The notes under the pieces are model-generated. The model had not been told where the DNA came from and ran no database searches. It saw only the letters and a list, made by a program, of their open reading frames with translations. Shown in pieces: positions 54,309 to 63,849 of a DNA stretch of 64,000 bases (position 1 is its first letter; each line of letters opens with the position of its first letter). The position numbers and the translations under genes were made by a program. Source of the stretch: Zoogloea oleivorans (GTDB lineage Bacteria > Pseudomonadota > Gammaproteobacteria > Burkholderiales > Rhodocyclaceae); the NCBI GenBank assembly GCA_030157785.1, contig JAOAUC010000008.1, positions 25,251 through 89,250 on the forward strand, given 5' to 3'.

Positions 54309-55169
54309 ATGCGTTTTGACAATAGTCGGGAAAGCAATAACGTCGAGGATCGGCGCGGGGGTGGGGGTGGTGGCTTGCCCATCGGCGGACGGGGCATTGG
54401 CGTCGGCACCATCGTATTGGCCCTGGTGGCCATGTATTTCGGGGTGGATCCGAGCGTGGTCCTGAATCAGGCGACCAATGCGCCGGCGCCCAGTGCGGTG
54501 TCGCGCCCGGCCGGTCCGCCGGCCAACGATGCAGAGACGAAGTTCGTGCGCCACGTGCTGGCTGAAACCGAGGACACCTGGCAGCAGATCTTCCAGCAGA
54601 ACGGCAAGCAGTACGCCGCGCCGACGCTGGTCCTGTTCGAGGGCCGGACTCGCACTGCCTGTGGCACCGGACAGGCTGCCATGGGGCCGTTCTATTGCCC
54701 GGGCGACCAGAAGGTGTACATCGACCTGGCCTTTTACCAGGAACTGAAATCCCGCTACAAGGCGCCGGGTGACTTTGCCCAGGCCTATGTGATTGCCCAT
54801 GAAGTGGGTCACCACGTGCAGAACCTGCTGGGTATTTCCGACAAGGTGCAGGCGGCGCGTCAGCGGGCTGGTGAGCGCGAGGCCAACGCGCTGTCGGTGC
54901 GCCTGGAACTGCAGGCCGACTGCCTGGCCGGGGTGTGGGCGAAGAATGCCGATGCCGCGCGGGGCATTCTCGAGGCCGGCGACGTGGAGGAGGCGCTGAC
55001 CGCGGCGTCGGCCATCGGCGATGACAACCTGCAGAAGCAGGCCCAGGGTTACGCGGTGCCGGACAGCTTTACCCATGGTTCCGCCGACCAGCGCATGCGC
55101 TGGTTCAAGCGTGGCATGGCGTCGGGCCAGTTGGGCGTGTGCAATACCTTCCAGGCGAAGGCGCTTTAG
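54309..55169 (+). CDS. Neutral zinc metallopeptidase (YpfJ/KPN_02809 family)
   Basis: A 286-residue protein. A charged start (MRFDNSRESNNVEDRR) and a glycine-rich linker precede one transmembrane helix (IGVGTIVLALVAMYFGV). The extracytoplasmic domain has HEVGHH in AYVIAHEVGHHVQ, the zinc motif, and a typical GMDNYCPGDQKVYID-like segment (here GPFYCPGDQKVYIDLAF). The family is annotated as putative neutral zinc metallopeptidase; substrates are not established. GGGAG precedes the ATG. The end overlaps the convergent gene by four bases. Confidence 0.88.
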   Translation: MRFDNSRESNNVEDRRGGGGGGLPIGGRGIGVGTIVLALVAMYFGVDPSVVLNQATNAPAPSAVSRPAGPPANDAETKFVRHVLAETEDTWQQIFQQNGKQYAAPTLVLFEGRTRTACGTGQAAMGPFYCPGDQKVYIDLAFYQELKSRYKAPGDFAQAYVIAHEVGHHVQNLLGISDKVQAARQRAGEREANALSVRLELQADCLAGVWAKNADAARGILEAGDVEEALTAASAIGDDNLQKQAQGYAVPDSFTHGSADQRMRWFKRGMASGQLGVCNTFQAKAL

Positions 55170-57055
55170 CGGGGCGGGGGATCGACCCGCTTGCCCGGGG
55201 GGGCGGCTGACTTTTCCAGTGACTGGAGGTGCTGCCGGATGTCATCGAGCAGGCGGCTCGCCGTGCCAGCCTCGCTGGCCACGAGGGCGGCCTGCAGCTG
55301 GTCGGTACAGGTTTCGAGTGCCTGCAGGGGGTGTTTGAGGCGATCCCGGCTGGCCGCCAGTTCCTTTTGGAGGTGCCGGTTCCAGTAGGCGCTGACGATC
55401 AGCAAGGTCAGCAGTCCGGCGAAGACGGGGCCGACGAAGGCGGTAATGTCGGATATCGACTGGCCGGGGGCGTAGCGGGTATCCAGCCAGCGGTTCTTGG
55501 CGGCTGCGATGTCGGCGGGGGACACGGCATCCAGCGCCCGACGCAGGATCGCGGCGAGCTCCGGCGCCTGCTTGCTGACGCCGAAGTAGAGTTCGCTGTC
55601 GCCGTCCGGCACGTGACCGGCGATGTAAAGCTTGCCGAGGAACTTCGACTGGATAAGGCGATTGACCGCGTGCAGGTTGCCGATGGCCACGTCGGCCGAG
55701 CCGGCCGCTACCAGGCGCAGGGCGTCTTCCTGGCCGGGCACTTCGATCAGCTGGATTGACGGGTAGGCGCTGTTGATGCGCTGGCGCAGGAAGTGGTCTT
55801 CGATAAGTGCCAGCTTGCGGCCGGCAAATTCGGCCAGGTCCCAGACCTGCTGGAAATCGCTGCGGGTGACGATGACGGTGGGCGTGCTCATGTAGGGGCC
55901 GACAAAGAGCAGCTTGTCGCGTCGCTCGGCGGTGTTGGCCACCGCGACGAGCACGTCGAGGTCATCGCCGACGGTCTTCTTGAGTACCGTGGCCCACGGG
56001 CCGGCAGTCTCGTCCACGGTCAGGCCGGCCTTGTCGCGCAGCAGGCGGAACAGTTCGATGGAATAGCCCTCGGCCTGGTGGCTGCTATTGGTGTAACTGA
56101 GCGGGTAGAAGGCCTGGTCATAGCCCATGCGCACTGGTCCGTGGCTGCGCAGCCACGCCTGCTCGGCGGCATTCAGGCGGAAGCTCTCGCCGGGAATGCC
56201 GGTGCCGGCAGGCAGGTAGTGGCGGGCCAGGGCGTTGCTCTCGTCGTCGCTGACGAAGAGCATGGCCTTGCGCAGGATGTCGTGCAGCACCGGCTGGTCG
56301 CGGTTGACCGCCATGGCCATCGCCGACAGGTCGGCGTCGAAACGCTGGCGCACCTGCAGGTTGGCCAGGGCGAGTTGCTCAATGTAATAGTGGGCCACGG
56401 CGAGCATGCCCACGTAGGCGTCGGCCTCGCCGCTGGAGACGGCGCGCAGCGCAGCCGCGGTGTCGGGGAAGTCCACGAAGGTGGCGGCCGGCTTGCTGCG
56501 GCGCAGGATCTCGCGGGAGGCATGGCCCTGTTCGATGGCGATCCGCACCCCTTCGAAATTGCCCGGCAGGGCCACTGCGCCACTGCCGCTGCGGGTCACG
56601 ACGATGGCCGGTGAATGCAGGTAGCCGCCGGTGAACAGGTATTCCTTGCGGCGCGCTTCGGTTGGCGTGAGGGTGGGAATGATGTCGATGGCACCCTGCT
56701 TGAGGGCTGCCATGGTGGCTGGAAAATCAGCAAAGCGTTGCAGCTGGAAGCGCAGGCCGGTGCGTCGGCTGAGCAGTTCCAGGTAATCGGCGCTGGGGCC
56801 GGTATAGCGCTTGTCGCCGTGCCAGGCGTAGAAAGGCTGGAAATCCGGGCCGTTGCCGACCCGCAGTTCCGGATGCTCGCCGAGCCACGCGATTTCGTTG
56901 TGGCTGAGGCTGGCGCGGAAGCGGGTGACCGGATCGCCCCGCAGGTCCGGCGCTTCGCTGGCGCTGCTGGCAGGCCGGATTCCGGGGCCAGCAAGCAGCA
57001 GGCAGGCTGCCAGCAGACGGAAAATCAAGAGCCGGAGCAGCAGGAAAGCAGGCAT
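55166..57055 (-). CDS. Two-lobed solute-binding receptor-like membrane protein
   Basis: A 629-residue protein: signal peptide or membrane start (MPAFLLLRLLIFRLLAACLL), two SBP_bac_3 (venus flytrap) domains (about residues 60-285 and 290-555), one transmembrane helix (VGPVFAGLLTLLIVSAY) and a short helical tail of about 70 residues. This is the input half of a BvgS-type sensor kinase, but no PAS, kinase or receiver domain follows. The tail (about LKHPLQALETCTDQLQAAL) may be a degenerate helical bundle. The partner is unknown. Confidence 0.82.
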   Translation of the reverse strand: MPAFLLLRLLIFRLLAACLLLAGPGIRPASSASEAPDLRGDPVTRFRASLSHNEIAWLGEHPELRVGNGPDFQPFYAWHGDKRYTGPSADYLELLSRRTGLRFQLQRFADFPATMAALKQGAIDIIPTLTPTEARRKEYLFTGGYLHSPAIVVTRSGSGAVALPGNFEGVRIAIEQGHASREILRRSKPAATFVDFPDTAAALRAVSSGEADAYVGMLAVAHYYIEQLALANLQVRQRFDADLSAMAMAVNRDQPVLHDILRKAMLFVSDDESNALARHYLPAGTGIPGESFRLNAAEQAWLRSHGPVRMGYDQAFYPLSYTNSSHQAEGYSIELFRLLRDKAGLTVDETAGPWATVLKKTVGDDLDVLVAVANTAERRDKLLFVGPYMSTPTVIVTRSDFQQVWDLAEFAGRKLALIEDHFLRQRINSAYPSIQLIEVPGQEDALRLVAAGSADVAIGNLHAVNRLIQSKFLGKLYIAGHVPDGDSELYFGVSKQAPELAAILRRALDAVSPADIAAAKNRWLDTRYAPGQSISDITAFVGPVFAGLLTLLIVSAYWNRHLQKELAASRDRLKHPLQALETCTDQLQAALVASEAGTASRLLDDIRQHLQSLEKSAAPPGKRVDPPPR

Positions 57056-57132
57056 GGGTTTCGGGCAGGCAGGAATGAAACGCCCGTATGGTATTCGGTT
57101 TTCCGAACGACAGGCGCATCCTGCCAGCCCAT

Positions 57133-57169
57133 AAAAAAGGGGCTGGTCCTTCACAGAAAGACCAGCCCC
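57133..57169 (-). terminator. Terminator after the VOC gene
   Basis: GGGGCTGGTC (57139-57148) and GACCAGCCCC (57160-57169) form a perfect 10-bp stem. Read on the minus strand it is followed by TTTTTTAT, 23 bases after the VOC stop. Confidence 0.92.
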
Positions 57170-57191
57170 TGTTTGCAGCACTGTCAGGCGA

Positions 57192-57668
57192 TCAGCCTGC
57201 CAGCCTGGCAAAGGCGTCGATGACTTCCGGCGGCGCCTGGACCAGTTCGATCAGCACGCCTTCGCCACCAATGGGGAATTCTTCGTTGCCCTTGGGGTGG
57301 AGGAAGGTGATGTCGAAACCGGCGGCGCCCTTGCGGATGCCGCCCGGTGCAAAGCGCACGCCGTTGGCGCCGAGCCATTCGACGGCCTTGGGCAGGTCGT
57401 CGATCCACAGGCCCACGTGGTTCAGCGGAGTGGTGTGCACGGCGGGCTTCTTGTCGGGGTCGAGGGGCTGCATCAGGTCGACTTCGACCTTGAACGGGCC
57501 CTTGCCCATGGCGGTGATGTCTTCGTCCACGTTTTCGCGTTCGGAGACGAAGTTGCCGGTCACTTCGAGGCCGAACATGTCGACCCACAGGGTGCGCAGG
57601 CGGTCTTTCGACGGGCCGCCGATGGCGATCTGCTGGACGCCGAGGACTTTGAATGGTCTTGTTGTCAT
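57192..57668 (-). CDS. VOC family protein (glyoxalase/epimerase-like)
   Basis: A 158-residue vicinal oxygen chelate protein with two beta-alpha-beta-beta-beta modules. [19 protein letters not shown] and [20 protein letters not shown], with FLHPKGNEE and [10 protein letters not shown], resemble methylmalonyl-CoA epimerase and glyoxalase I. The metal ligands are not fully clear: H is present in LNHVG and E in IELV. icmF starts about 6.2 kb away, so a link to methylmalonyl metabolism is possible but unproved. Confidence 0.8.
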   Translation of the reverse strand: MTTRPFKVLGVQQIAIGGPSKDRLRTLWVDMFGLEVTGNFVSERENVDEDITAMGKGPFKVEVDLMQPLDPDKKPAVHTTPLNHVGLWIDDLPKAVEWLGANGVRFAPGGIRKGAAGFDITFLHPKGNEEFPIGGEGVLIELVQAPPEVIDAFARLAG

Positions 57669-57709
57669 GCTGGGTTTCCCTCCCTAGTAAGAGGCCGCAT
57701 TTTACGGGT

Positions 57710-58429
57710 TTACTCCCAGATTACCGATGCACACAGCAGGTAGCCGGCGCCATACACCGTCTTGATGATCTTCGGATCCTGCGGGTCGTCTTCGAGCTTG
57801 CGGCGCAGGCGCGAGATGCGCACGTCGATGCTGCGGTCGAAGGGGTCGAGGTCGCGCTCGCCGATGAGCTGTTCGCGGGTCAGGATCTTGTTGGGGCGCT
57901 TGAGCAGGGTTTGCAGCAGGGCGGCTTCGGCGGCTGACAGGGACACCTCGCGACCGTCTTCGGCGCTGAGGCTGAGGCGGCCGATGTCGAAGTGCCAGCC
58001 GCTGAAGCGGGCACCCGAGTGGCCGCTGGGCTCGCTGGCGGCGGCCTTTTGGTAGCGGCGCAGGATGGAGCGCACGCGGGCGACGAGTTCGCGCGGTTCG
58101 AAGGGTTTGACCAGATAGTCGTCGGCGCCGAGTTCGAGGCCGAGCACCCGGTCGGTGAGGCCGTCGCGGCCGGTGAGGATAAGCGCGGCGCAGGGGTGCT
58201 GCTCCTGCAGTTCGCGCAGCACCTGCAGGCCGTCCATGTCGGGCAGGCCGAGGTCGAGGATGGCCAGTTCGGGCTGGATGCGTTTGACGCGGGCCAGCAG
58301 GGCGCGTCCGGTGCCGAAGCTTTCGCTGCGAAAACCGTATTCGGCGAGGGTGCCGGCGATCAGGCGGGCGATGTCGGTTTCATCCTCGAGGACGAAGATG
58401 AGCGGACTGTCGTGGTCGGCGAATGTCAT
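57710..58429 (-). CDS. OmpR family response regulator
   Basis: A 239-residue two-component regulator. The receiver domain has the acidic pair in FVLEDETD, the phosphorylated aspartate in LAILDLGLPDMDG and the lysine in LVKPFEPREL. The C-terminal winged helix (LTREQLIGERDLDPFDRSID, then VRISRLRRKLEDDPQDPKII) is OmpR-type. Its start overlaps the stop of the hybrid kinase gene by four bases, so the kinase is its likely partner. Targets are unknown. Confidence 0.94.
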   Translation of the reverse strand: MTFADHDSPLIFVLEDETDIARLIAGTLAEYGFRSESFGTGRALLARVKRIQPELAILDLGLPDMDGLQVLRELQEQHPCAALILTGRDGLTDRVLGLELGADDYLVKPFEPRELVARVRSILRRYQKAAASEPSGHSGARFSGWHFDIGRLSLSAEDGREVSLSAAEAALLQTLLKRPNKILTREQLIGERDLDPFDRSIDVRISRLRRKLEDDPQDPKIIKTVYGAGYLLCASVIWE

Positions 58430-60507
58430 GGTGCCGGGGTCTCCGGGGGAACGGCGGCGGCGACGGCCGTGGCGATGGCGTCGGCGAGTCCGGCGCGCTC
58501 GAAAGGTTTGCGCAGGGTCGGGATGTCCGGCATGGCGGCAGGCGCCTCGCCGGTGGCGTAGCCGGTGATCAGCAGAATGGGCAGTTGCGGGCGCAGCCGG
58601 CGCGCCAGGGCGGCCAGTTCGCGCCCGCCCATGCCGGGCATGACGGTGTCGGAGACGAGCAGCGCGATGTCTTCCACTGCCTCCAGCATGGTGCCGGCGT
58701 CGACGCCGTTGGCGGCTTCGAGCACCGGGTAGCCGAGCTCGGTGAGCTGTTGGCGGATGACCTTGCGCACTTCGGGGTCGTCCTCGACCAGCAGTACCAG
58801 CCGGCTCGCGTCCGCGCCGTCGGCGGTGTGGCGGGCCGGTGCGGGTGCCGGGACGGGGGCGTCGGTCATCGGGACGATGAAGCGCACGCTGGTGCCGACG
58901 CCCGGGGTGCTGAGGATGCGGATGTTGCCGCCGGACTGGCGGATGAAGCCATACACCATGGCCAGCCCGAGGCCGCTGCCGGCGCCGAAGGATTTGGTGG
59001 TGAAGAAGGGTTCGAAGACCCGCGGCAGGTGTTCTGGCGCGATGCCGGTTCCGGTGTCGGCGACGTCGAACTGCACGTAGTCGCCGGGCGGCGTATCGAC
59101 CAGCAGGGCGAGGCTTTTGGGGATGTGGCGGCGGGCCACGGCGATGCTCAGCCGGCCGCCGTCGGGCATCGCGTCGCGGGCGTTGATGGCGAGGTTGAGG
59201 AGGGCGCTTTCGAGCTGGTGGGGGTCGATCAGGGCGTGGAGTTTTTCGGTGGGCAGGTCGAGGCGGATGGCGATGCGCTCGGTGAGCGAGCGGGACAGCA
59301 GCTGCATCATGCCGTGGACGAGGGCGCCGACTTCCACCGGGCAGGGGTCGAGGGATTGCTGGCGCGAAAAGGTGAGCAGGCGGCGGATCAGTTCGGCACC
59401 CCGGCGGGCGGCGGCGAGGGCCGGTTCGAGGTGATCCTCGAAGTCCGGGTGGGCGGGCAGCTTGTCCTTCAGCGTGGCGAGGTTGCCGGTGATGATGGTG
59501 AGCAGGTTGTTGAAATCATGGGCGAGGCCGCCGGTGAGCTGGCCGACGGCTTCCATCTTCTGGGCCTGGATGAGCGCCGCCTGGCTGGCCTTTTGTTCGG
59601 TGATGTCGATGGACAGCACGAAGAAGCCCTGTACGCCACCGGATACCGAGGCTTCCGGCACCACCGCGCTGCGGGCGTACACCTGACGGCCGTCGGCGTT
59701 GGTGCGCGAGTATTCGTAGCTGACCTGCTCGCCGCTGGCCGCCTGTTCGAGGTAGGGCTTGATCTGGGTGTAGGCCTCGGGGCCGAAGACTTCTTCGATG
59801 CTGCGCCCGACGATGCTCTCCTTGTTCACCCCGAACCATTCGGTGTAGCCCTTGTTGGCAAAACGGTAGCGCTCGCCCGAATCCACGTAAGCGATCAGGG
59901 CCGGGATGGCGTCCATGATCAGGCGCAGGCGTTCCTCGCTGCGGGCCAGTTGGGCGGCTACCTTGTCCAGGCGGCCGGTGGCGGCCTGGAGTTCTGCGGT
60001 GCGTGCCTGCACGCGGGTTTCGAGTTCGGCGTTCTGGCTTTCGATGAGCTGCTCATAGCGGCGCTGCTCGGTAATGTCGGTCCACAGGGTGACGAAGCCC
60101 AGGTTGGGAATCGGCACGCCGCGGATCGACAGCACCTGGCCGTTGGGTCGGGTGCGTTCGGCGTTGTGGGGCTGGAAGGCGCGCACGGCGGCCATGCGCT
60201 CGGCTACCAGGCGCTCCACCTCGGCATCGCTGCGCCCGCTGCCGCCGCCGCTGTATTCACCACGCTTTACGTTGAAGCGCACGAAGGCCTCGAAGGGCGT
60301 GCCGACCCGCACCATGTCCTCGGGAAAGTCGAGCAGGCGCAGCAGGGCCTTGTTCCAGGTGACCAGCTTGGGCGTGGCGTCGAAGACCGCGATGGCCTGG
60401 TCGAGGAGGTCGAAGCCGGCCAGCAGCAGGTCGTAACGGCGCAGCTCTTCGGGGGAGCTGGGGCGGGGGGCCGGCGTGCTGGCCGGGGTGGCGATGCGGG
60501 CGATCAT
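58426..60507 (-). CDS. PAS hybrid histidine kinase with C-terminal receiver
   Basis: A 693-residue soluble kinase. Two PAS domains (about residues 25-140 and 190-310) joined by coiled coils precede a HisKA domain with the histidine in GGLAHDFNNLL (about residue 335), a HATPase domain (NLAINARDAMPDGG; GTGIAPEHLPRVFEPFF; GAGSGLGLAMVYGF) and a receiver domain with aspartate in LLVSDTVMPGMGG. The start ATG overlaps the stop of the upstream GGDEF-EAL gene. It probably phosphorylates its own receiver and the regulator encoded next. Confidence 0.93.
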   Translation of the reverse strand: MIARIATPASTPAPRPSSPEELRRYDLLLAGFDLLDQAIAVFDATPKLVTWNKALLRLLDFPEDMVRVGTPFEAFVRFNVKRGEYSGGGSGRSDAEVERLVAERMAAVRAFQPHNAERTRPNGQVLSIRGVPIPNLGFVTLWTDITEQRRYEQLIESQNAELETRVQARTAELQAATGRLDKVAAQLARSEERLRLIMDAIPALIAYVDSGERYRFANKGYTEWFGVNKESIVGRSIEEVFGPEAYTQIKPYLEQAASGEQVSYEYSRTNADGRQVYARSAVVPEASVSGGVQGFFVLSIDITEQKASQAALIQAQKMEAVGQLTGGLAHDFNNLLTIITGNLATLKDKLPAHPDFEDHLEPALAAARRGAELIRRLLTFSRQQSLDPCPVEVGALVHGMMQLLSRSLTERIAIRLDLPTEKLHALIDPHQLESALLNLAINARDAMPDGGRLSIAVARRHIPKSLALLVDTPPGDYVQFDVADTGTGIAPEHLPRVFEPFFTTKSFGAGSGLGLAMVYGFIRQSGGNIRILSTPGVGTSVRFIVPMTDAPVPAPAPARHTADGADASRLVLLVEDDPEVRKVIRQQLTELGYPVLEAANGVDAGTMLEAVEDIALLVSDTVMPGMGGRELAALARRLRPQLPILLITGYATGEAPAAMPDIPTLRKPFERAGLADAIATAVAAAVPPETPAP

Positions 60508-62636
60508 GCGGGCCACCGGGCGACGAAGTCGAAGAAGGCTGCTTCGGGCAGTGCCGGTGAAAACAGGTAGCCCTGACCGTAATCGCAACCGGCAGCGGCG
60601 AGGCGTTCGCGCTGGGCCTCCGTTTCGACGCCTTCGGCAACGACCTGTAGGTCGAGCTTGTGGGCCATGGCGATGATGGCCTCGGTGATGGCCAGATCGC
60701 TCGGGTCGGTGGTGAGGTCGCGGATGAAGGAGCGGTCGATCTTCAGGGTCTCGATGTCCATGCGCTTGAGGTAGGCCATGGCCGAGTAGCCAGTGCCGAA
60801 GTCGTCGATGGAAGTCTGCACGCCGGCGGCGCTCAGGCGACCGAGCTGGGCGGTGACGCTGGGGTGCTCGTCGAGGAGCAGGCCTTCGGTGATCTCGAGG
60901 GCGATGCAGGAGCCCGGCAAGCCCCGGCTTTCGAGCTGTTCCAGCAGGATCTCGAGGGAGCGGCCCTTGACGAACTGGCGCGGAGAGGCGTTGACGGCGA
61001 TCTGGACGGGCTGCTGCTGTGAGGCGTCGGGCGTGCGCTCGCGCCAGCGCACCACGGCAGCCGTGGCTTCCTGAAAAACCCAGCTGCCGATGGCGTCGAT
61101 GAGGCCAAGCTCTTCAGCCACGGGAATGAACTCGGTCGGCGGAATGGGCCCGCGCTGCGGGTGAGTCCAGCGCAGCAGGGCTTCGGCCTTGTGGATGTGC
61201 CCGCTGGCCAGGTGCAGGATGGGCTGGTAGTGGAGTGACAACTGACCCTCGGCGAGGGCGTTGCGCAAGTCCTTGCCGAGCTGCAGGCGCTGCAGCGCGT
61301 TTTCCTGCATGGACGGGGAGAAGTAGCAGAAGCGGTTCCGGCCCTCATCCTTGGCGTGGTACATGGCCTGATCGGCGTTTTTCAGGATGTCTGCCGGCGT
61401 TTCGGCGTCCTTCGGAAAGAGCGTGATGCCGATGCTGGCCGACACGTAGGCCACGTCGGCGCCCAGCTGGAAGGGCTGGTGCAGGGCCTGCAGGATGTCT
61501 TCGGCAATCCGCTCGATCGGCGCCCTGTCCGACAGGCCTGGCAGCAGCACGGTGAATTCGTCGCCGCCCTGGCGGGCCACGGTGTCGGAGCCGCGCACGC
61601 AGCCCACCACCCGGCGGGAGGCCTCCACCAGAAGGTGATCGCCCGCTTCGTGGCCGAGGGTGTCGTTCACTTCCTTGAAGCGGTCGAGGTCGATGAACAG
61701 CACGGCGACGCAGTCGTGGTCGCGGTTGGCCTTCTTCATCAGTTCGGCCAGACGGTCGTTGAGCAGGCGCCGGTTGGGCAGGCCGGTCAGGGCGTCATAG
61801 TTGGCCTGCATCCAGATCAGGGCTTCGGTCTGCTTGCGGTCGGTGATGTCGGTGATGACACCCACCAGCCCGCCCAGGCTGCCGTCGGACTTGAAATAGG
61901 TGGCCTTGTTGAAGATCACGTCCCGGCGCATCCCGTCGGCGGACTCCACCGAGGTTTCGTAGGTCTGCACGCCCGGGTGATTGAACAGGGCCTGGTCGGC
62001 TTCGTGGTAACGGGCGGCCAGATCCGGTGGGGCGATGTCGAACACCGAGTAGCCGATCAATTCGCTGCGCGAGCGTCCGTTGAAGGTTTCGAAGGCCTTG
62101 TTGCAGCCCAGGTAGCGGGCCTGTTCATCCTTGAAGAACAGCGGGCTGGGAATGGCCTCGATGAGCTGGCCGATGAAGTTGAGCTGCTCGGTGGCGGCGC
62201 GCTCGGCGATGCCGCGGGCGGTAATATCCACCAGCATGCCGATGATGGCCGGCCGGCCGTCGAACTCGGTGCGGTTGCCGAAGACTTCAAGTTCGATCTG
62301 CGCGCCGTCCCGGCGGATGCCGTGGAAGGTGTAATGGGCGGTGTCGGTGAGGCCCTTTATGCGGTTCGAGACCGCACTCTCCACTTTTTCCAGATCTTCG
62401 CGGGCGATCAGATCCGTGGGGCCCAGGCGCCCGCAGATGTCGGCCTGGGAGTAGCCGAACATCTCCGCAAAACGCGGATTGACGTAGCGGAAGAGGTCGT
62501 TCTGGATGATATAGACCCCAACCAGCGCGTTGCGCAGCAGACCGAGGAAGAGCCCGTCAGCCTCGCGGATCAGCTCTTCGGTCAGGGGTTCGGGGGCGAT
62601 GTTCATGGGGCTGTCGATCGGTGTGAAGCGCGTCAT
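60504..62636 (-). CDS. PAS-PAS-GGDEF-EAL cyclic-di-GMP protein
   Basis: A 710-residue cytoplasmic protein. Two PAS/PAC units (about residues 25-150 and 150-275) are followed by a GGDEF domain with an intact motif (ARQGGDEFTVLLPG, about residue 355) and an EAL domain with intact EAL (KAEALLRWTHP, about residue 484) and DFGTGYSAMAYLKR. Both diguanylate cyclase and phosphodiesterase activities are possible. The ATG lies one base after the AraC gene stop; an alternative ATG ten codons inside exists. The stop overlaps the kinase start. Confidence 0.93.
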   Translation of the reverse strand: MTRFTPIDSPMNIAPEPLTEELIREADGLFLGLLRNALVGVYIIQNDLFRYVNPRFAEMFGYSQADICGRLGPTDLIAREDLEKVESAVSNRIKGLTDTAHYTFHGIRRDGAQIELEVFGNRTEFDGRPAIIGMLVDITARGIAERAATEQLNFIGQLIEAIPSPLFFKDEQARYLGCNKAFETFNGRSRSELIGYSVFDIAPPDLAARYHEADQALFNHPGVQTYETSVESADGMRRDVIFNKATYFKSDGSLGGLVGVITDITDRKQTEALIWMQANYDALTGLPNRRLLNDRLAELMKKANRDHDCVAVLFIDLDRFKEVNDTLGHEAGDHLLVEASRRVVGCVRGSDTVARQGGDEFTVLLPGLSDRAPIERIAEDILQALHQPFQLGADVAYVSASIGITLFPKDAETPADILKNADQAMYHAKDEGRNRFCYFSPSMQENALQRLQLGKDLRNALAEGQLSLHYQPILHLASGHIHKAEALLRWTHPQRGPIPPTEFIPVAEELGLIDAIGSWVFQEATAAVVRWRERTPDASQQQPVQIAVNASPRQFVKGRSLEILLEQLESRGLPGSCIALEITEGLLLDEHPSVTAQLGRLSAAGVQTSIDDFGTGYSAMAYLKRMDIETLKIDRSFIRDLTTDPSDLAITEAIIAMAHKLDLQVVAEGVETEAQRERLAAAGCDYGQGYLFSPALPEAAFFDFVARWPA

Positions 62637-62637
62637 T

Positions 62638-63660
62638 CTAAGGTTTGTCCTGGCCGGCTTCCGCGGTGCTGATGGTCAGCTGCTTGCGGTAGCGTTCCGG
62701 CGACATGCCGGTCCAGCCGGTAAAGGCCCGGTAAAAGGCCGAGGTGTCGGCATAGCCGAGGTCGCTCGCCACCCGGGCAATGGATTGGCGGGTCTTGGTC
62801 AGGCGGGCCAGCGCCATGTCGCGGCGCAGGGCTTCCTTGATGCCGCGGTAGCTGGAGCCTTCTTCTTCCAGGCGGCGGTGCAGGGTGCGTGGTGACATGT
62901 GCAGGCGGTCGGCAACCGTGTCCTGCGACAGGCTGGCCGGCAGGGCGTGGCGGATCAGATCGCGGACGCGGGTTACGGTGTTGCGGTCGCGCCGGTAAAG
63001 CATGCTGATCTTGCCCGGCGCGCCTTCCAGAAAGCTGGCCAGCGCCGCCTCGTCGCGGCGGATCGGCAGGTCGAGCAGGGTGGCATTGAAGCGCGCCACC
63101 AGCAGATTGCCGCCGACAAAGCCCGAGCGCTCGGTATACACCAGTGCGTAGTCGTCCGCGTGGTCGGGGCGGGCGAAGGGGAAATCCACCGAATCCAGCG
63201 CCAGCCCGCGCCCGGCCAGCCAGCACGACAGGCTATGGAGCAGGCGCAGCAGCCATTCAAAGGCGAAGATGCGGGCCGGGTCGTTGGGCGCGGCAGTGAG
63301 CGGGGCCACTTCGGCGATGTGCAGTTCGGCCCGGTCTTCGCGCCGGTGCACGCTGACCGCCAGGTCAGGCAGCACGATGGCCAGAAAGCGTCGTGCCCGG
63401 TCAAGGGCGTCGGCCAGCGTGGGGGCGCCGAGCATGCCACGGCACAGGAATTCGAAGCTGCCCGGGCGCATGCGGCTGGCAAACAGGCCGAAGCCTTCAT
63501 CCTCCAGCTCGTCGATCACCAGGTTGTAGAGGGTGGCGTAGCGATCCACCGGTACCCGGCTGGCCGCGTCTGCAAGATCGATGTCCAGCCCGGCCAGCAG
63601 TGGTGACGGGTTTTTATTGCGGCGCAGCATGCCGGATAACATCCCTGTCACGAAACCCAT
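62638..63660 (-). CDS. AraC family transcriptional regulator
   Basis: A 340-residue regulator of the class with an N-terminal arabinose_bd-like (PF12625-type) domain (about residues 10-210) and a C-terminal AraC helix-turn-helix pair (LSQDTVADRLHMSPRTLHRR; IARVASDLGYADTSAFYRAF). The start at MGFVTGMLSGMLRR was chosen to fit the family; no start has a good ribosome binding site, and a TTG 13 codons upstream is possible. It is divergent from icmF with a gap of 189 bases and heads the signalling operon. It may regulate either. Confidence 0.85.
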   Translation of the reverse strand: MGFVTGMLSGMLRRNKNPSPLLAGLDIDLADAASRVPVDRYATLYNLVIDELEDEGFGLFASRMRPGSFEFLCRGMLGAPTLADALDRARRFLAIVLPDLAVSVHRREDRAELHIAEVAPLTAAPNDPARIFAFEWLLRLLHSLSCWLAGRGLALDSVDFPFARPDHADDYALVYTERSGFVGGNLLVARFNATLLDLPIRRDEAALASFLEGAPGKISMLYRRDRNTVTRVRDLIRHALPASLSQDTVADRLHMSPRTLHRRLEEEGSSYRGIKEALRRDMALARLTKTRQSIARVASDLGYADTSAFYRAFTGWTGMSPERYRKQLTISTAEAGQDKP

Positions 63661-63849
63661 TGAAACCGTGGCATGTTTGCGGGCGTGGGTGGTTGGCAAG
63701 GGGCTTGGTGCTCCGGAAAAGGGCGGTAAAAGGGTATTCAGTGCAGCTTGGCGGATTTTGCACGAATCCCGTCAGCAACGGCAATGGTCAAGAGGCCGGG
63801 GGGCTCCTACTATGCAGAGATCGAACAACATGATGTGGAGGAGACACCC

